A stretch of 64,000 bases of DNA from Pseudomonas sp. BGI-2 (GTDB taxonomy: Bacteria > Pseudomonadota > Gammaproteobacteria > Pseudomonadales > Pseudomonadaceae). Of this stretch, positions 1 to 7,757 are shown piece after piece. The position numbers and the translations under genes were made by a program. Below the pieces are notes generated by a model, which ran no database searches, had not been told where the DNA came from, and saw nothing but the letters and a program-made list of their open reading frames with translations. How positions within the stretch are numbered: the first letter of the stretch is position 1; every line of letters starts with the position of its first letter. The DNA is taken from positions 37,363 to 101,362 of the forward strand of contig NZ_SISB01000024.1 in NCBI RefSeq assembly GCF_004310295.1. Reading direction: 5' to 3'.

Positions 1-1
1 C

Positions 2-502
2 TTGCCGGGCGTCGAACTGGTCGACCGTCTTGGTGAATTGAACAGCGTTTTCGCCGCGACACAGATCAGCGCGGCGGAGCTGAAACTCGCCTCCTGCGTG
101 TTGATCGTGCTGGTGCTGATCCTGCCCTTTGGTTTCGGTGGTGCGTTGCGCATCGTCTCGCTGCCCTTGCTCGCCGCCCTGTGCAGCCTCGCCAGCCTTG
201 GCTGGATGGGGCAACCGCTGACGCTGTTCAGCCTGTTTGGCCTGTTGCTGGTGACGGCGATCAGCGTCGATTACGCGATCCTCATGCGCGAACAGGTCGG
301 CGGCGCCGCCGTAAGCCTGCTGGGCACCTTGCTGGCCGCGGTGACCACGTGGCTGTCGTTCGGTTTGTTGGCGGTGTCCAGCACGCCGGCGGTGAGCAAC
401 TTCGGTCTGTCGGTGAGCCTCGGCCTGGCCTTCAGCTTCATCCTTGCGCCGTGGGCCGGCCGCCGGGTGCATGCCGCCGCCGTCGTGGAGCCAGCAGCAT
501 GA
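2..502 (+). CDS. MMPL-family exporter, C-terminal fragment (window edge)
   Basis: The 5' part lies outside the window; 166 residues remain. They form about four hydrophobic segments and carry the VDYAILMRE stretch typical of the last transmembrane block of MMPL/RND-type exporters. In aryl-polyene clusters such a protein is thought to move the lipid-linked polyene across the inner membrane. The stop overlaps the start of the next gene (ATGA at 499-502), so the two are translationally coupled. The family call is inference from the tail only. Confidence 0.75.
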   Translation: MPGVELVDRLGELNSVFAATQISAAELKLASCVLIVLVLILPFGFGGALRIVSLPLLAALCSLASLGWMGQPLTLFSLFGLLLVTAISVDYAILMREQVGGAAVSLLGTLLAAVTTWLSFGLLAVSSTPAVSNFGLSVSLGLAFSFILAPWAGRRVHAAAVVEPAA

Positions 503-1659
503 TGATTGCCCTGTTTTGGCTGATGGCCCTGGCGATGTTTGCCGTAGCCACCCGCGTGGGTCGGCACTTTGGCCTGATCCCGATCGTCAGCCAGTTGCTG
601 CTGGCGACCTTCGGCCTGCCGTTGCTGATGTACTTCTGGATCGAGCCGGGCTGGCAGCTCAGTGGCGCCGAACTGATCTCGCCAGTGTGGCTGAAAAACC
701 TCTACAGCCTCGCTTTTGCCTTGTTGCTGGGGCACATTCTCAGCGACGTGATTGACCTGCGGCTGGATCGCCAGAGCCTGAAAATCGCCCTGCCGAGTTT
801 CTCCATTCCGTTCACCTGCGGGCTCGTCACGTCGGTCTGGCTGTTGCCGCCGCAACCGTGGATCAGTTCGCTGGCGGTCGGTCTGGTGTTCGCCATTACC
901 GCCATTCCGGTGTTGTTTTTGTACCTGCGACACATCAACTACCCACCCGACGCCACCCGGCGCCTGGTGCAAACCGCGATTCTCATCGACCTGACGTGCT
1001 GGACGCTGTTCGGCTTCGCTCAGGGCAGCCTGCACCTGAGCAGTCTGTTGCTGCCGCTGGTTGGCGCCTGTCTGCCGGTGCTGTTGCGCCTGTTGGGTAT
1101 GCGTCAACGGTTGCTGCACAGCGGCTGCTTCTTCGCGCTGCTGGTGGTCGCTGAACACTTCAAGCTCAACGCACTGATTTTCGGCATCGGTTACCTGCTG
1201 TGCATGGCCGCGCTGAAAGTGCCGCTGGTGTTGCCGTTGCCGGCGATCTGGATGAGCCGTCTACAGTCGTGGATCGCCATTCCGCTGATCCTCACCTTCG
1301 GCATCGTGCAGATCAATGTCCACGCCGCCATGGCCAGTCTCGGCTGGGTACAATTGGCAGCGCTGCTGCTGATGCCGATTGCCAGCAAACTGCTGGGCAA
1401 CTGGCTCGGTCTCGGCTGGGCTGGCGCCTCGTTTGAAGGCGCCAGTCGCTGGCGCGAAAGCCTGCTGCTGAATATTCGCGGTTTGAGCGAAATTGTCTTT
1501 CTCAACTTGCTGCTGCAACAACAGCTGATCAGCCCGGCGCTGTACTTCGCGCTGATGGTGATGGGCCTGATCGCCACACTGCTGCCGGCACTCGCTGGCA
1601 TGCACCAAACCCCTTTGAATCTCGCCGCCCCGGCAAGGAGCCCCCGTGCCAACAGTTGA
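499..1659 (+). CDS. CPA2-like cation:proton antiporter family membrane protein
   Basis: 386 residues, almost wholly hydrophobic, with roughly 10-12 predicted transmembrane helices. FAITAIPVL near residue 135 and RGLSEIVFLNLLL near residue 325 resemble conserved helices of CPA2 sodium/proton exchangers. It starts with two ATG codons at 499 and 502 inside the preceding stop, and its own end overlaps the next gene by 14 nt. Its place inside the polyene operon suggests a link to export or to proton/ion balance at the membrane, but no substrate can be read from sequence. Confidence 0.6.
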   Translation: MMIALFWLMALAMFAVATRVGRHFGLIPIVSQLLLATFGLPLLMYFWIEPGWQLSGAELISPVWLKNLYSLAFALLLGHILSDVIDLRLDRQSLKIALPSFSIPFTCGLVTSVWLLPPQPWISSLAVGLVFAITAIPVLFLYLRHINYPPDATRRLVQTAILIDLTCWTLFGFAQGSLHLSSLLLPLVGACLPVLLRLLGMRQRLLHSGCFFALLVVAEHFKLNALIFGIGYLLCMAALKVPLVLPLPAIWMSRLQSWIAIPLILTFGIVQINVHAAMASLGWVQLAALLLMPIASKLLGNWLGLGWAGASFEGASRWRESLLLNIRGLSEIVFLNLLLQQQLISPALYFALMVMGLIATLLPALAGMHQTPLNLAAPARSPRANS

Positions 1660-2893
1660 AATGGAACGTCGCCAGGTCGTCGTCATTGGCGCGGGTCCTT
1701 CGGGCGCCATTGCCGCCGCGCTGCTCAAGCGCAAAGGTCACGACGTGCTGATGATCGAACGCCAGCATTTCCCACGGTTCTCCATCGGTGAAAGCCTGTT
1801 GTCACACTGCCTGGATTTCGTCGAAGAAGCGGGCATGCTCGAGGCCGTGAACGCCGCCGGGTTCCAAATGAAAAACGGCGCCGCGTTCGCCTGGGGCGAG
1901 CACTACAGCGCCTTTGATTTCGGCGACACGTTCAGCAACGGCAAGCCGACCACCTTCCAGGTCCAGCGCGCCGATTTCGACAAACTGCTGGCCGATCAGG
2001 CTGCGCTGCAAGGCGTCGACGTTCGTTATGGCGAAGCCATCGTCAGCGCCGATTTCGACCTGCCGAAGCCGCAGCTCGATGTGCTTCGCGAGGATGGCAG
2101 CCAGTACCGCGTCGAAGCTGATTTCGTGCTCGATGCCAGCGGCTACGGTCGCGTGCTGCCACGTCTGCTGGACCTTGAAGCACCGTCGAATTTCCCGGTG
2201 CGCCAGGCCGTGTTTACCCACATCGAAGACCATATCGACAGCCCAACCTTCGAGCGGGAAAAAATCCTCATCACCACCCATCCGACCCACCGCGACATCT
2301 GGTTCTGGACCATCCCGTTCAGTAATGGCCGGTGCTCGGTGGGCGTGGTTGCGGCCGCCGAACACTTCGAAGGCCGCATGGAGAATCTTGACGAGTGCCT
2401 GCGCGGCTTCATCGCTGAAACCCCAAGCCTGGCCGGCGTCCTGAAAAACGCCGTGTGGGACACGCCGGCACGCACCATCGGCGGCTACTCGGCCAACGTC
2501 AAAACCTTGCACGGCCCGGGCTTTGCGCTGCTCGGCAACGCCGCAGAATTCCTCGACCCAGTGTTCTCCTCCGGCGTGACCATCGCCATGCGCTCCGCCA
2601 GCATGGCCGCCGGCGTTTTGCATCGACAACTGCAAGGTGAAAGCGTCGACTGGCAGACCGAGTTCGCCGCACCGCTCAAGCGCGGCGTCGACACCTTTCG
2701 CTGCTACGTCGAAGGCTGGTACGCCGGGACCTTCCAGGATGTGATTTACCATCCGGACAGCTCAGCGGATATCCGCCGTATGATCAGTGCAATTCTCGCC
2801 GGTTATGCCTGGGACGAGCGCAATCCGTTCGTCAGCGAACCCAAGCGTCGGCTGCGCGTGCTGTCGGAACTCTGTGCAAGGGATGTCACATGA
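1646..2893 (+). CDS. NAD(P)/FAD-dependent oxidoreductase of the tryptophan-halogenase-like family
   Basis: 415 residues. The N terminus has the dinucleotide-binding GxGxxG motif (VVIGAGPSGAIAAALL, about residues 12-27) followed by an acidic ERQHFPRFSIGESLL segment, the hallmark of flavin halogenase/geranylgeranyl-reductase-like enzymes. Start: GTG at 1646 is preferred because AAGGAG lies at 1635-1640, 5 nt upstream; an ATG at 1661 is the alternative. Aryl-polyene clusters often carry such an oxidoreductase, presumably acting on the aryl head group or polyene. Halogenation is not claimed. Confidence 0.75.
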   Translation: MPTVEMERRQVVVIGAGPSGAIAAALLKRKGHDVLMIERQHFPRFSIGESLLSHCLDFVEEAGMLEAVNAAGFQMKNGAAFAWGEHYSAFDFGDTFSNGKPTTFQVQRADFDKLLADQAALQGVDVRYGEAIVSADFDLPKPQLDVLREDGSQYRVEADFVLDASGYGRVLPRLLDLEAPSNFPVRQAVFTHIEDHIDSPTFEREKILITTHPTHRDIWFWTIPFSNGRCSVGVVAAAEHFEGRMENLDECLRGFIAETPSLAGVLKNAVWDTPARTIGGYSANVKTLHGPGFALLGNAAEFLDPVFSSGVTIAMRSASMAAGVLHRQLQGESVDWQTEFAAPLKRGVDTFRCYVEGWYAGTFQDVIYHPDSSADIRRMISAILAGYAWDERNPFVSEPKRRLRVLSELCARDVT

Positions 2894-2943
2894 GTGACTT
2901 AAGCGCTTGTTCGCGACGCACCCCCCTTGAAGGTAATGCCTGA
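2890..2943 (+). CDS. 17-codon micro-ORF coupled on both sides
   Basis: A complete reading frame, MSDLSACSRRTPLEGNA. Its ATG overlaps the stop of the oxidoreductase (ATGA at 2890-2893) and its TGA (2941-2943) overlaps the ATG of the lipoprotein gene. It has its own Shine-Dalgarno sequence, AAGGGA at 2878-2883, 6 nt from the ATG. It could be a translational-coupling leader that carries ribosomes to the next gene, or the stub of a larger gene lost from the cluster. There is no homology evidence for a functional peptide. Confidence 0.4.
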   Translation: MSDLSACSRRTPLEGNA

Positions 2944-3425
2944 TGATCCGTTTCCTGCTCCTGGGTTGCCTGCTGTTGCTGAGCGCTTGCGCCAGCCAGG
3001 CGCCGCTGCCCGAGCACACCCCGAACCTGTCGTTGCCCCTGCAATTGCACATCCAGCGCCTGGTGGCCGAGCAACGTCAGGACTGGGTGCTGGTGATCCA
3101 GCGCGAAGGCCCTGGCATTCGCTGGTCGATGATGGACTTGCTGGGCATTCCGCAGGCACGCCAAAAACTGATCGATGGCCAGTGGCAGGCCGACGGCCTG
3201 TTACCGCCCAACCCGGAAGCCCGGGAGCTGTTCGCGGCCTTGCTGTTCGCACTGACGCCCAAGGATGAGCTGTCGGGCAACTACCCCACCGCTTGGCAGC
3301 ATGGCAAACAACGAACCTTGCCCTCGCACTGGGAAGTCCGTTACTCACAACCGATGAGCTTTGAATTAAACCTGCCCAAAGGTCCCCGGTATCAAGTCAC
3401 GCCCTTGAGCGGGGACACGCCATGA
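2943..3425 (+). CDS. DUF3261 family lipoprotein of the aryl-polyene cluster
   Basis: 160 residues with a lipoprotein signal: LLLLSACAS, acylated Cys at about residue 17. The rest is a soluble beta-rich domain matching the DUF3261 proteins that recur in aryl-polyene clusters, where they are assumed to act at the periplasmic face in lipid or polyene transfer. Start ATG 2943 has GAAGG at 2929-2933 upstream and overlaps the stop of the micro-ORF. The end overlaps the ketosynthase start (ATGA at 3422-3425). Confidence 0.75.
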   Translation: MIRFLLLGCLLLLSACASQAPLPEHTPNLSLPLQLHIQRLVAEQRQDWVLVIQREGPGIRWSMMDLLGIPQARQKLIDGQWQADGLLPPNPEARELFAALLFALTPKDELSGNYPTAWQHGKQRTLPSHWEVRYSQPMSFELNLPKGPRYQVTPLSGDTP

Positions 3426-4618
3426 CCGCCTATCTGAACGCCCTCGGGGTGATTTGCGCCCTGGGTCGCGACAAACAGGAAGTCGCCCGCAACCTGTTTG
3501 CCGGCGATTGCTCAGGCATGTGCAGTGAGTCCGGCTGGGTGCCGGAACGTTCGTTGCCGGTGGCGGCGGTGCGTGGCGAACTGGCGCCGATCCCGGCACA
3601 ACTGGCCGAGCAAAGCAGCCGCAACAACCAATTGCTGCTGGAGGCAGCGCTGCAAATTCGCGACGAGATTGATCAAGCGATCCAGACTTACGGCCGTGAT
3701 CGAATCGGTGTGATTCTGGGCACCAGCACTTCGGGTATCGACGAGGCCAGCCGTGGCCTGGCCCATTACATCCGTGAACATGAATTCCCCGCCGACTACG
3801 ACTATCAGCAGCAGGAGCTCGGCGCGCCGGCAACCTTCCTCGCCGACTGGCTGCAATTGAGCGGCCCGGCGTATGTGATCTCGACTGCTTGCACCTCCAG
3901 TGCCCGGGCGCTGATGAGTGCCCAGCGCCTGCTGGATCTGGGCTTGTGCGATGCCGTGCTGTGCGGTGGTGTCGACAGTTTGTGCAAACTGACGCTCAAT
4001 GGCTTTTCGGCGCTGGAAGCGGTGTCCGAGCAGCGCTGCAATCCGTTTTCGGTCAACCGCAACGGCATCAATATCGGCGAAGCCGCCGTGCTGTTTCTGA
4101 TGAGCAAAAAGGCCGGCGGCAGCCAACCGATTGCCCTGCTCGGCAGCGGCGCCAGTTCCGATGCGCACCATATCTCGGCGCCGGAACCGACCGGCCGTGG
4201 CGCCCTGCAAGCGATGAGCAAAGCCCTGAAACGTGCGGATTTGCAGCCCGGGCAAATCGGCTACCTGAACCTGCACGGCACCGCGACCCAACACAACGAC
4301 GCGATGGAAAGCCTGGCGGTCTCGGCCCTGTTCCCGCACGGCGTGCCTTGCTCTTCCACCAAGCCAATGACCGGTCATACGCTCGGCGCGGCCGGCGCCC
4401 TGGAAGCGGCGTTCTGCTGGTTGAGCCTGAGCGCGAACAACCGGGAAAACCACTTGCCGCCCCACGTCTGGGACGGCCAGCCCGACCCCGAGTTGCCGGC
4501 GTTGCAATGGGTGACCCCCGCCGACCGCCTGACGTCCATTGCACCTCGCTATCTGATGAGCAATTCCTTTGCCTTCGGTGGCAACAACGTCAGCCTGATT
4601 ATCGGAGACGCCCCATGA
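3422..4618 (+). CDS. Beta-ketoacyl-ACP synthase (aryl-polyene ketosynthase)
   Basis: 398 residues, thiolase fold. The Cys-His-His triad of elongating ketosynthases is intact: Cys157 in STACTSS, His285 in NLHGTATQ and His319 in MTGHTLGAAGA. It should condense malonyl-ACP onto the growing aryl-polyene chain, working with the dehydratase and FabG reductase directly downstream. ATGA overlaps occur at both ends, so stoichiometric co-translation is likely. Sequence does not tell whether it pairs with the second ketosynthase as a heterodimer. Confidence 0.85.
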   Translation: MTAYLNALGVICALGRDKQEVARNLFAGDCSGMCSESGWVPERSLPVAAVRGELAPIPAQLAEQSSRNNQLLLEAALQIRDEIDQAIQTYGRDRIGVILGTSTSGIDEASRGLAHYIREHEFPADYDYQQQELGAPATFLADWLQLSGPAYVISTACTSSARALMSAQRLLDLGLCDAVLCGGVDSLCKLTLNGFSALEAVSEQRCNPFSVNRNGINIGEAAVLFLMSKKAGGSQPIALLGSGASSDAHHISAPEPTGRGALQAMSKALKRADLQPGQIGYLNLHGTATQHNDAMESLAVSALFPHGVPCSSTKPMTGHTLGAAGALEAAFCWLSLSANNRENHLPPHVWDGQPDPELPALQWVTPADRLTSIAPRYLMSNSFAFGGNNVSLIIGDAP

Positions 4619-5079
4619 TTGACTGGCCGCTCGCCGAACTGCTGCCGCACGCTGGCGACATGATCCTCATCGATCAGATCCTGGCGTTCGATGACGAGCA
4701 GATTCACACCCGCCTTACCGTCAAGCCCGGGGGCCTGTTCAACCGTCCCGACGGCAGCCTGCCGGCGTGGGTCGGTATCGAGCTGATGGCCCAGAGTGTC
4801 GCCGCCTACGCCGGTTGCCATGCGCGCCAGCGGGGCGATGCGGTGGCGCTGGGCTTTCTGCTCGGCACCCGTAAATTCGAATGCAACGTAGAACACTTCC
4901 CCGCAGGCACCGAGCTGACCATCCACGGACTGCGCTCGCTGGAAGACGACAACGGCATGGGCGTGTTCGAATGCCACATCAACGCCCCCGGCATTCACGC
5001 CACCGCCCGCCTGAACGTGTTCCGTCCGCCTCAGGCCGCGCAATATCTTCATGAATCTCAAGGAGCCAGCCATGACTGA
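4615..5079 (+). CDS. Hot-dog-fold 3-hydroxyacyl-ACP dehydratase (ApeP-like)
   Basis: 154 residues. The N terminus (PLAELLPHAGDMILIDQIL) matches the FabZ-like HxxxM entry motif, and WVGIELMAQSVAAYAG carries the conserved Glu/Gln region of hot-dog dehydratases. Predicted role: removal of water from the 3-hydroxyacyl chain to create each conjugated double bond of the polyene. ATG 4615 overlaps the previous stop. The end overlaps the FabG start by 8 nt (ATGACTGA). Confidence 0.8.
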   Translation: MIDWPLAELLPHAGDMILIDQILAFDDEQIHTRLTVKPGGLFNRPDGSLPAWVGIELMAQSVAAYAGCHARQRGDAVALGFLLGTRKFECNVEHFPAGTELTIHGLRSLEDDNGMGVFECHINAPGIHATARLNVFRPPQAAQYLHESQGASHD

Positions 5080-5800
5080 ATCCGTATTGGTCACCGGTTC
5101 CAGCCGTGGCATCGGCCGCGCCATCGCGTTGCGTCTGGCCCAGGCCGGGCATGACATCGTGCTGCATTGCCGCAGCGGTCTGGCCGACGCCATCGCCGTT
5201 CAAGGCGAAATCCAGGCGTTGGGGCGCAATGCTCGAATTTTGCAATTCGACGTCTCCGACCGCGCCAGCTGCAAAGCCATCCTCGAAGCCGACGTTGAAA
5301 CGCACGGCGCCTATTACGGCGTGGTGCTGAACGCCGGCCTGACGCGCGACGGTGCTTTTCCGGCGCTGAGCGAGGATGATTGGGATGTGGTGATGCGCAC
5401 CAACCTCGACGGTTTCTACAACGTGCTGCACCCGGTGATGATGCCGATGATTCGGCGCCGTGCAGCCGGGCGGATTGTCTGCATCACTTCGGTTTCCGGG
5501 TTGATCGGTAATCGTGGCCAGGTCAACTACAGCGCCTCCAAGGCCGGTTTGATCGGCGCGGCGAAAGCGTTGGCGATCGAACTGGGCAAGCGCAAAATCA
5601 CCGTCAACTGTGTCGCACCCGGCCTGATCGACACAGCAATGCTCGACGAAAACGTGCCAGTGGAAGAACTGATGAAAATGATCCCCGCACAGCGCATGGG
5701 CACCCCGCAAGAGGTGGCCAGCGCGGTGAATTTCCTGATGTCGGCGGAAGCGTCGTACATCACCCGGCAGGTTCTGGCCGTCAACGGAGGCCTGTGCTGA
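5072..5800 (+). CDS. 3-oxoacyl-ACP reductase, FabG-like SDR
   Basis: 242 residues. Short-chain dehydrogenase signature: GSSRGIG cofactor loop at residues 9-15, a Ser in ITSVSG, and the YSASK catalytic motif with Tyr153 and Lys157. It reduces the 3-ketoacyl intermediate with NADPH in the polyene cycle. The ATG at 5072 is chosen over an in-frame ATG at 5051 because AAGGAG at 5060-5065 lies 6 nt upstream of it. The stop overlaps the next start as TGATG. Confidence 0.88.
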   Translation: MTESVLVTGSSRGIGRAIALRLAQAGHDIVLHCRSGLADAIAVQGEIQALGRNARILQFDVSDRASCKAILEADVETHGAYYGVVLNAGLTRDGAFPALSEDDWDVVMRTNLDGFYNVLHPVMMPMIRRRAAGRIVCITSVSGLIGNRGQVNYSASKAGLIGAAKALAIELGKRKITVNCVAPGLIDTAMLDENVPVEELMKMIPAQRMGTPQEVASAVNFLMSAEASYITRQVLAVNGGLC

Positions 5801-7026
5801 TGAAGCGCGTCGTCGTCACCGGCATGGCCGGCATCACCTCACTGGGCAGCGACTGGGACACCATCGCCGGCCACTTCGCGGCCAACCGCAGCGGCATCCG
5901 CCGGATGGACGAGTGGGATCGGTTCACCGAACTCAACACGCGCCTGGCCGGGCCTATCGACGACTTCAAGGTCCCGAGCCACTGGACCCGCAAGCAACTG
6001 CGCAGCATGGGCCGGGTCTCGCGCCTGGCCGTCGGCGCGTCGGAACAGGCACTGGCCGACGCCGGACTGTTGGGTGACCCATCGATCAAGGACGGGCGCA
6101 TGGGCGTCGCCTGCGGCTCGTCCACCGGCAGCACCGACGAGATCAAGGCGTTCGGCAACATGCTGCTCAACTCGGTGGCCGAGGGGCTGAATGCCAACTC
6201 CTACGTGCGGATGATGCCGCACACGACCGCGGCGAATATCAGCATCTTCTTCGGCCTCACCGGCCGGCTGATCCCGACGTCCAGCGCCTGCACCAGCGGC
6301 AGCCAGGGCATCGGCTACGCCTACGAATCCATCAAGTTCGGCCGCTTGCCGTTGATGCTCGCTGGCGGTGCCGAGGAGCTGTGCCCGACCGAAGCCATGG
6401 TGTTCGACGCGCTCTACGCCACCAGCCTGAAAAACGATGCCCCGCAAACCAGTCCGCGCCCTTACGACAAAGGACGCGATGGTCTGGTGATTGGTGAGGG
6501 CGGCGGCATGCTGGTGCTCGAAGAGCTCGAACATGCGTTAGCACGCGGCGCGCACATCCATGCCGAGCTCGTCGGTTTCGGCAGCAACGCCGACGGCCAG
6601 CACACCACCCGCCCAGAGCAGGCCACCATGCGCCGAGCCATGGAACTGGCGCTGGAAGACGCCGGGCTGCAGCCGTCAGACATCGGCTACGTAAATGGTC
6701 ACGGCACGGCTACAGAACAGGGCGACATTGCCGAAACACTGGCGACCAGCGCGTTGTTCGGCGAGCACATGCCCATCAGCTCGCAGAAGAGCTTCCTCGG
6801 TCACACCCTGGGTGCCTGCGGTGCGCTGGAGTCCTGGTTCAGCATCGAAATGATGAATCGTGACCTGTACGTGCACACGTTCAACCTCGACGAGGTCGAT
6901 CCGCATTGCGGCAAGCTCGACTACCTGCGCGGCGAGTTCCGCCAGATGAGCAACGAGTACGTGATGAACAACAATTTTGCGTTTGGTGGCGTCAACACCT
7001 CGTTGATTTTCCGTCGCTGGTCGTAA
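5800..7026 (+). CDS. Beta-ketoacyl-ACP synthase II-like (second ketosynthase of the cluster)
   Basis: 408 residues, closer to FabF than the first ketosynthase. Cys164 (SACTSGSQG), His301 (NGHGTATEQ) and His335 (LGHTLGACGA) are all present, so it should be catalytically competent and is not a chain-length factor with a dead active site. It ends the polyene operon. The last codons, including an exact 36-nt stretch at 6985-7020, recur at 12861-12896 beyond an accessory block (see findings). Confidence 0.87.
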   Translation: MKRVVVTGMAGITSLGSDWDTIAGHFAANRSGIRRMDEWDRFTELNTRLAGPIDDFKVPSHWTRKQLRSMGRVSRLAVGASEQALADAGLLGDPSIKDGRMGVACGSSTGSTDEIKAFGNMLLNSVAEGLNANSYVRMMPHTTAANISIFFGLTGRLIPTSSACTSGSQGIGYAYESIKFGRLPLMLAGGAEELCPTEAMVFDALYATSLKNDAPQTSPRPYDKGRDGLVIGEGGGMLVLEELEHALARGAHIHAELVGFGSNADGQHTTRPEQATMRRAMELALEDAGLQPSDIGYVNGHGTATEQGDIAETLATSALFGEHMPISSQKSFLGHTLGACGALESWFSIEMMNRDLYVHTFNLDEVDPHCGKLDYLRGEFRQMSNEYVMNNNFAFGGVNTSLIFRRWS

Positions 7027-7055
7027 CCGAATTAATCAGGGTCAAGGAGACCTTC

Positions 7056-7502
7056 ATGCACTTCAAGAAACTCGCCGCTGCCGCCACCCTGCTGATCTGC
7101 GCCCTGCCGGCCGTCAGCCAGGCCCGCGACACACCGGTGTACCTGCCGTTCGACAAAGCCGTGGCCGAAGCCACCCGCACCGGCAAAATCGACGGCAGCG
7201 TGAAGTTCTACCTCGCCGGCAACGCGCCTGCCGGTAACGTCACCGTCGTCAGCCCCGGCGCCGTGACCAACAAGAAAACCAACGCCTTCAACAAGACCGA
7301 CGCCGTGGCCTGTGAATGGGTCGCGCAATCGGCAATTATCAGCCTGCACCAGGCGGCGAAAAGCGCCGGCGCGAATGCGGTGACCAACATTGTCAGCTTC
7401 TACAAGAGCAATGAGCGCAAAGACGCCACGACCTATGAATGCCACGCAGGGGCGATCATGGCGGGTGTCGCGCTGAAAGGGGATTTGGCGAAGGTTCAGT
7501 AA
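7056..7502 (+). CDS. Small secreted protein with DGSVKFYLAG domain (often mislabelled excinuclease ATPase subunit)
   Basis: 148 residues with a clear signal peptide (KKLAAAATLLICALPAVSQA). The mature part has DGSVKFYLAG, ACEWVAQSAI and KSAGANAV segments and a late Cys, resembling the YbjQ-like sense of a small envelope protein; no UvrA motif exists. ATG 7056 is supported by AAGGAG at 7044-7049. The protein is a paralogue of the C-terminal half of the lipoprotein at 12929-13750, and both genes follow a ketosynthase 3' end. Function unknown. Confidence 0.7.
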   Translation: MHFKKLAAAATLLICALPAVSQARDTPVYLPFDKAVAEATRTGKIDGSVKFYLAGNAPAGNVTVVSPGAVTNKKTNAFNKTDAVACEWVAQSAIISLHQAAKSAGANAVTNIVSFYKSNERKDATTYECHAGAIMAGVALKGDLAKVQ

Positions 7503-7515
7503 CGCCAGAATCGAC

Positions 7516-7544
7516 AAAGGGCGCCTTACGAGGCGCCCTTTTTT
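7516..7544 (+). terminator. Rho-independent terminator after the secreted-protein gene
   Basis: Ten-base-pair stem (7516-7525 with 7532-7541, GGGCGCC core), six-base loop and a T run. A weaker near-copy follows the paralogous gene at 13772. Confidence 0.85.
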
Positions 7545-7564
7545 GTTCCCGCACTTTGATCATC

Positions 7565-7592
7565 CCCACGCTTTGCGCTCGCTTTGCGTGGG
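7565..7592. repeat. Degenerate palindromic repeat of the CCCACGC/GCGTGGG family
   Basis: Inverted arms at 7565-7571 and 7586-7592, followed by GAATGCAG. This resembles a common Pseudomonas intergenic palindrome family. No coding content is visible between 7545 and 7757 apart from the direct repeat listed separately. Confidence 0.5.
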
Positions 7593-7643
7593 AATGCAGC
7601 CCGGAACTCTCCGCCCCCCCCAGCAAAGCCCTGAGCGCCCTCC

Positions 7644-7700
7644 GGCAACAATATGAAATAGGAAATTTCAGCGCCTCATTTCGGAAACGTCCTAACGCCA
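7644..7700 (+). repeat. 57-bp imperfect direct repeat, copy 1 (upstream of bacteriocin)
   Basis: Pattern GGCAAnAA ... ATAGGAAA-N12-ATTTCGGAAACGTCC-N4-GCCA. Copy 2 at 9358-9414 has the same blocks with identical spacing; by hand 39 of 57 positions agree, with 15 consecutive identical bases. It ends 57 nt before the bacteriocin start. It could be a shared regulatory element or a scar bounding the cassette. Confidence 0.65.
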
Positions 7701-7757
7701 GCACCTGTGCCTCCCAAGTAGGTTCGAGGCTCCTCAGCCTCATACAGAAAAGCATCA

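Noticed and set aside
1646..2893. A true halogenase
   Set aside because: Only the flavin-binding fold is recognisable; the halogenase WxWxIP motif was not found.
7056..7502. Naming the protein excinuclease ATPase subunit
   Set aside because: It is a small signal-peptide-bearing protein without a Walker motif; the name is a propagated database label.
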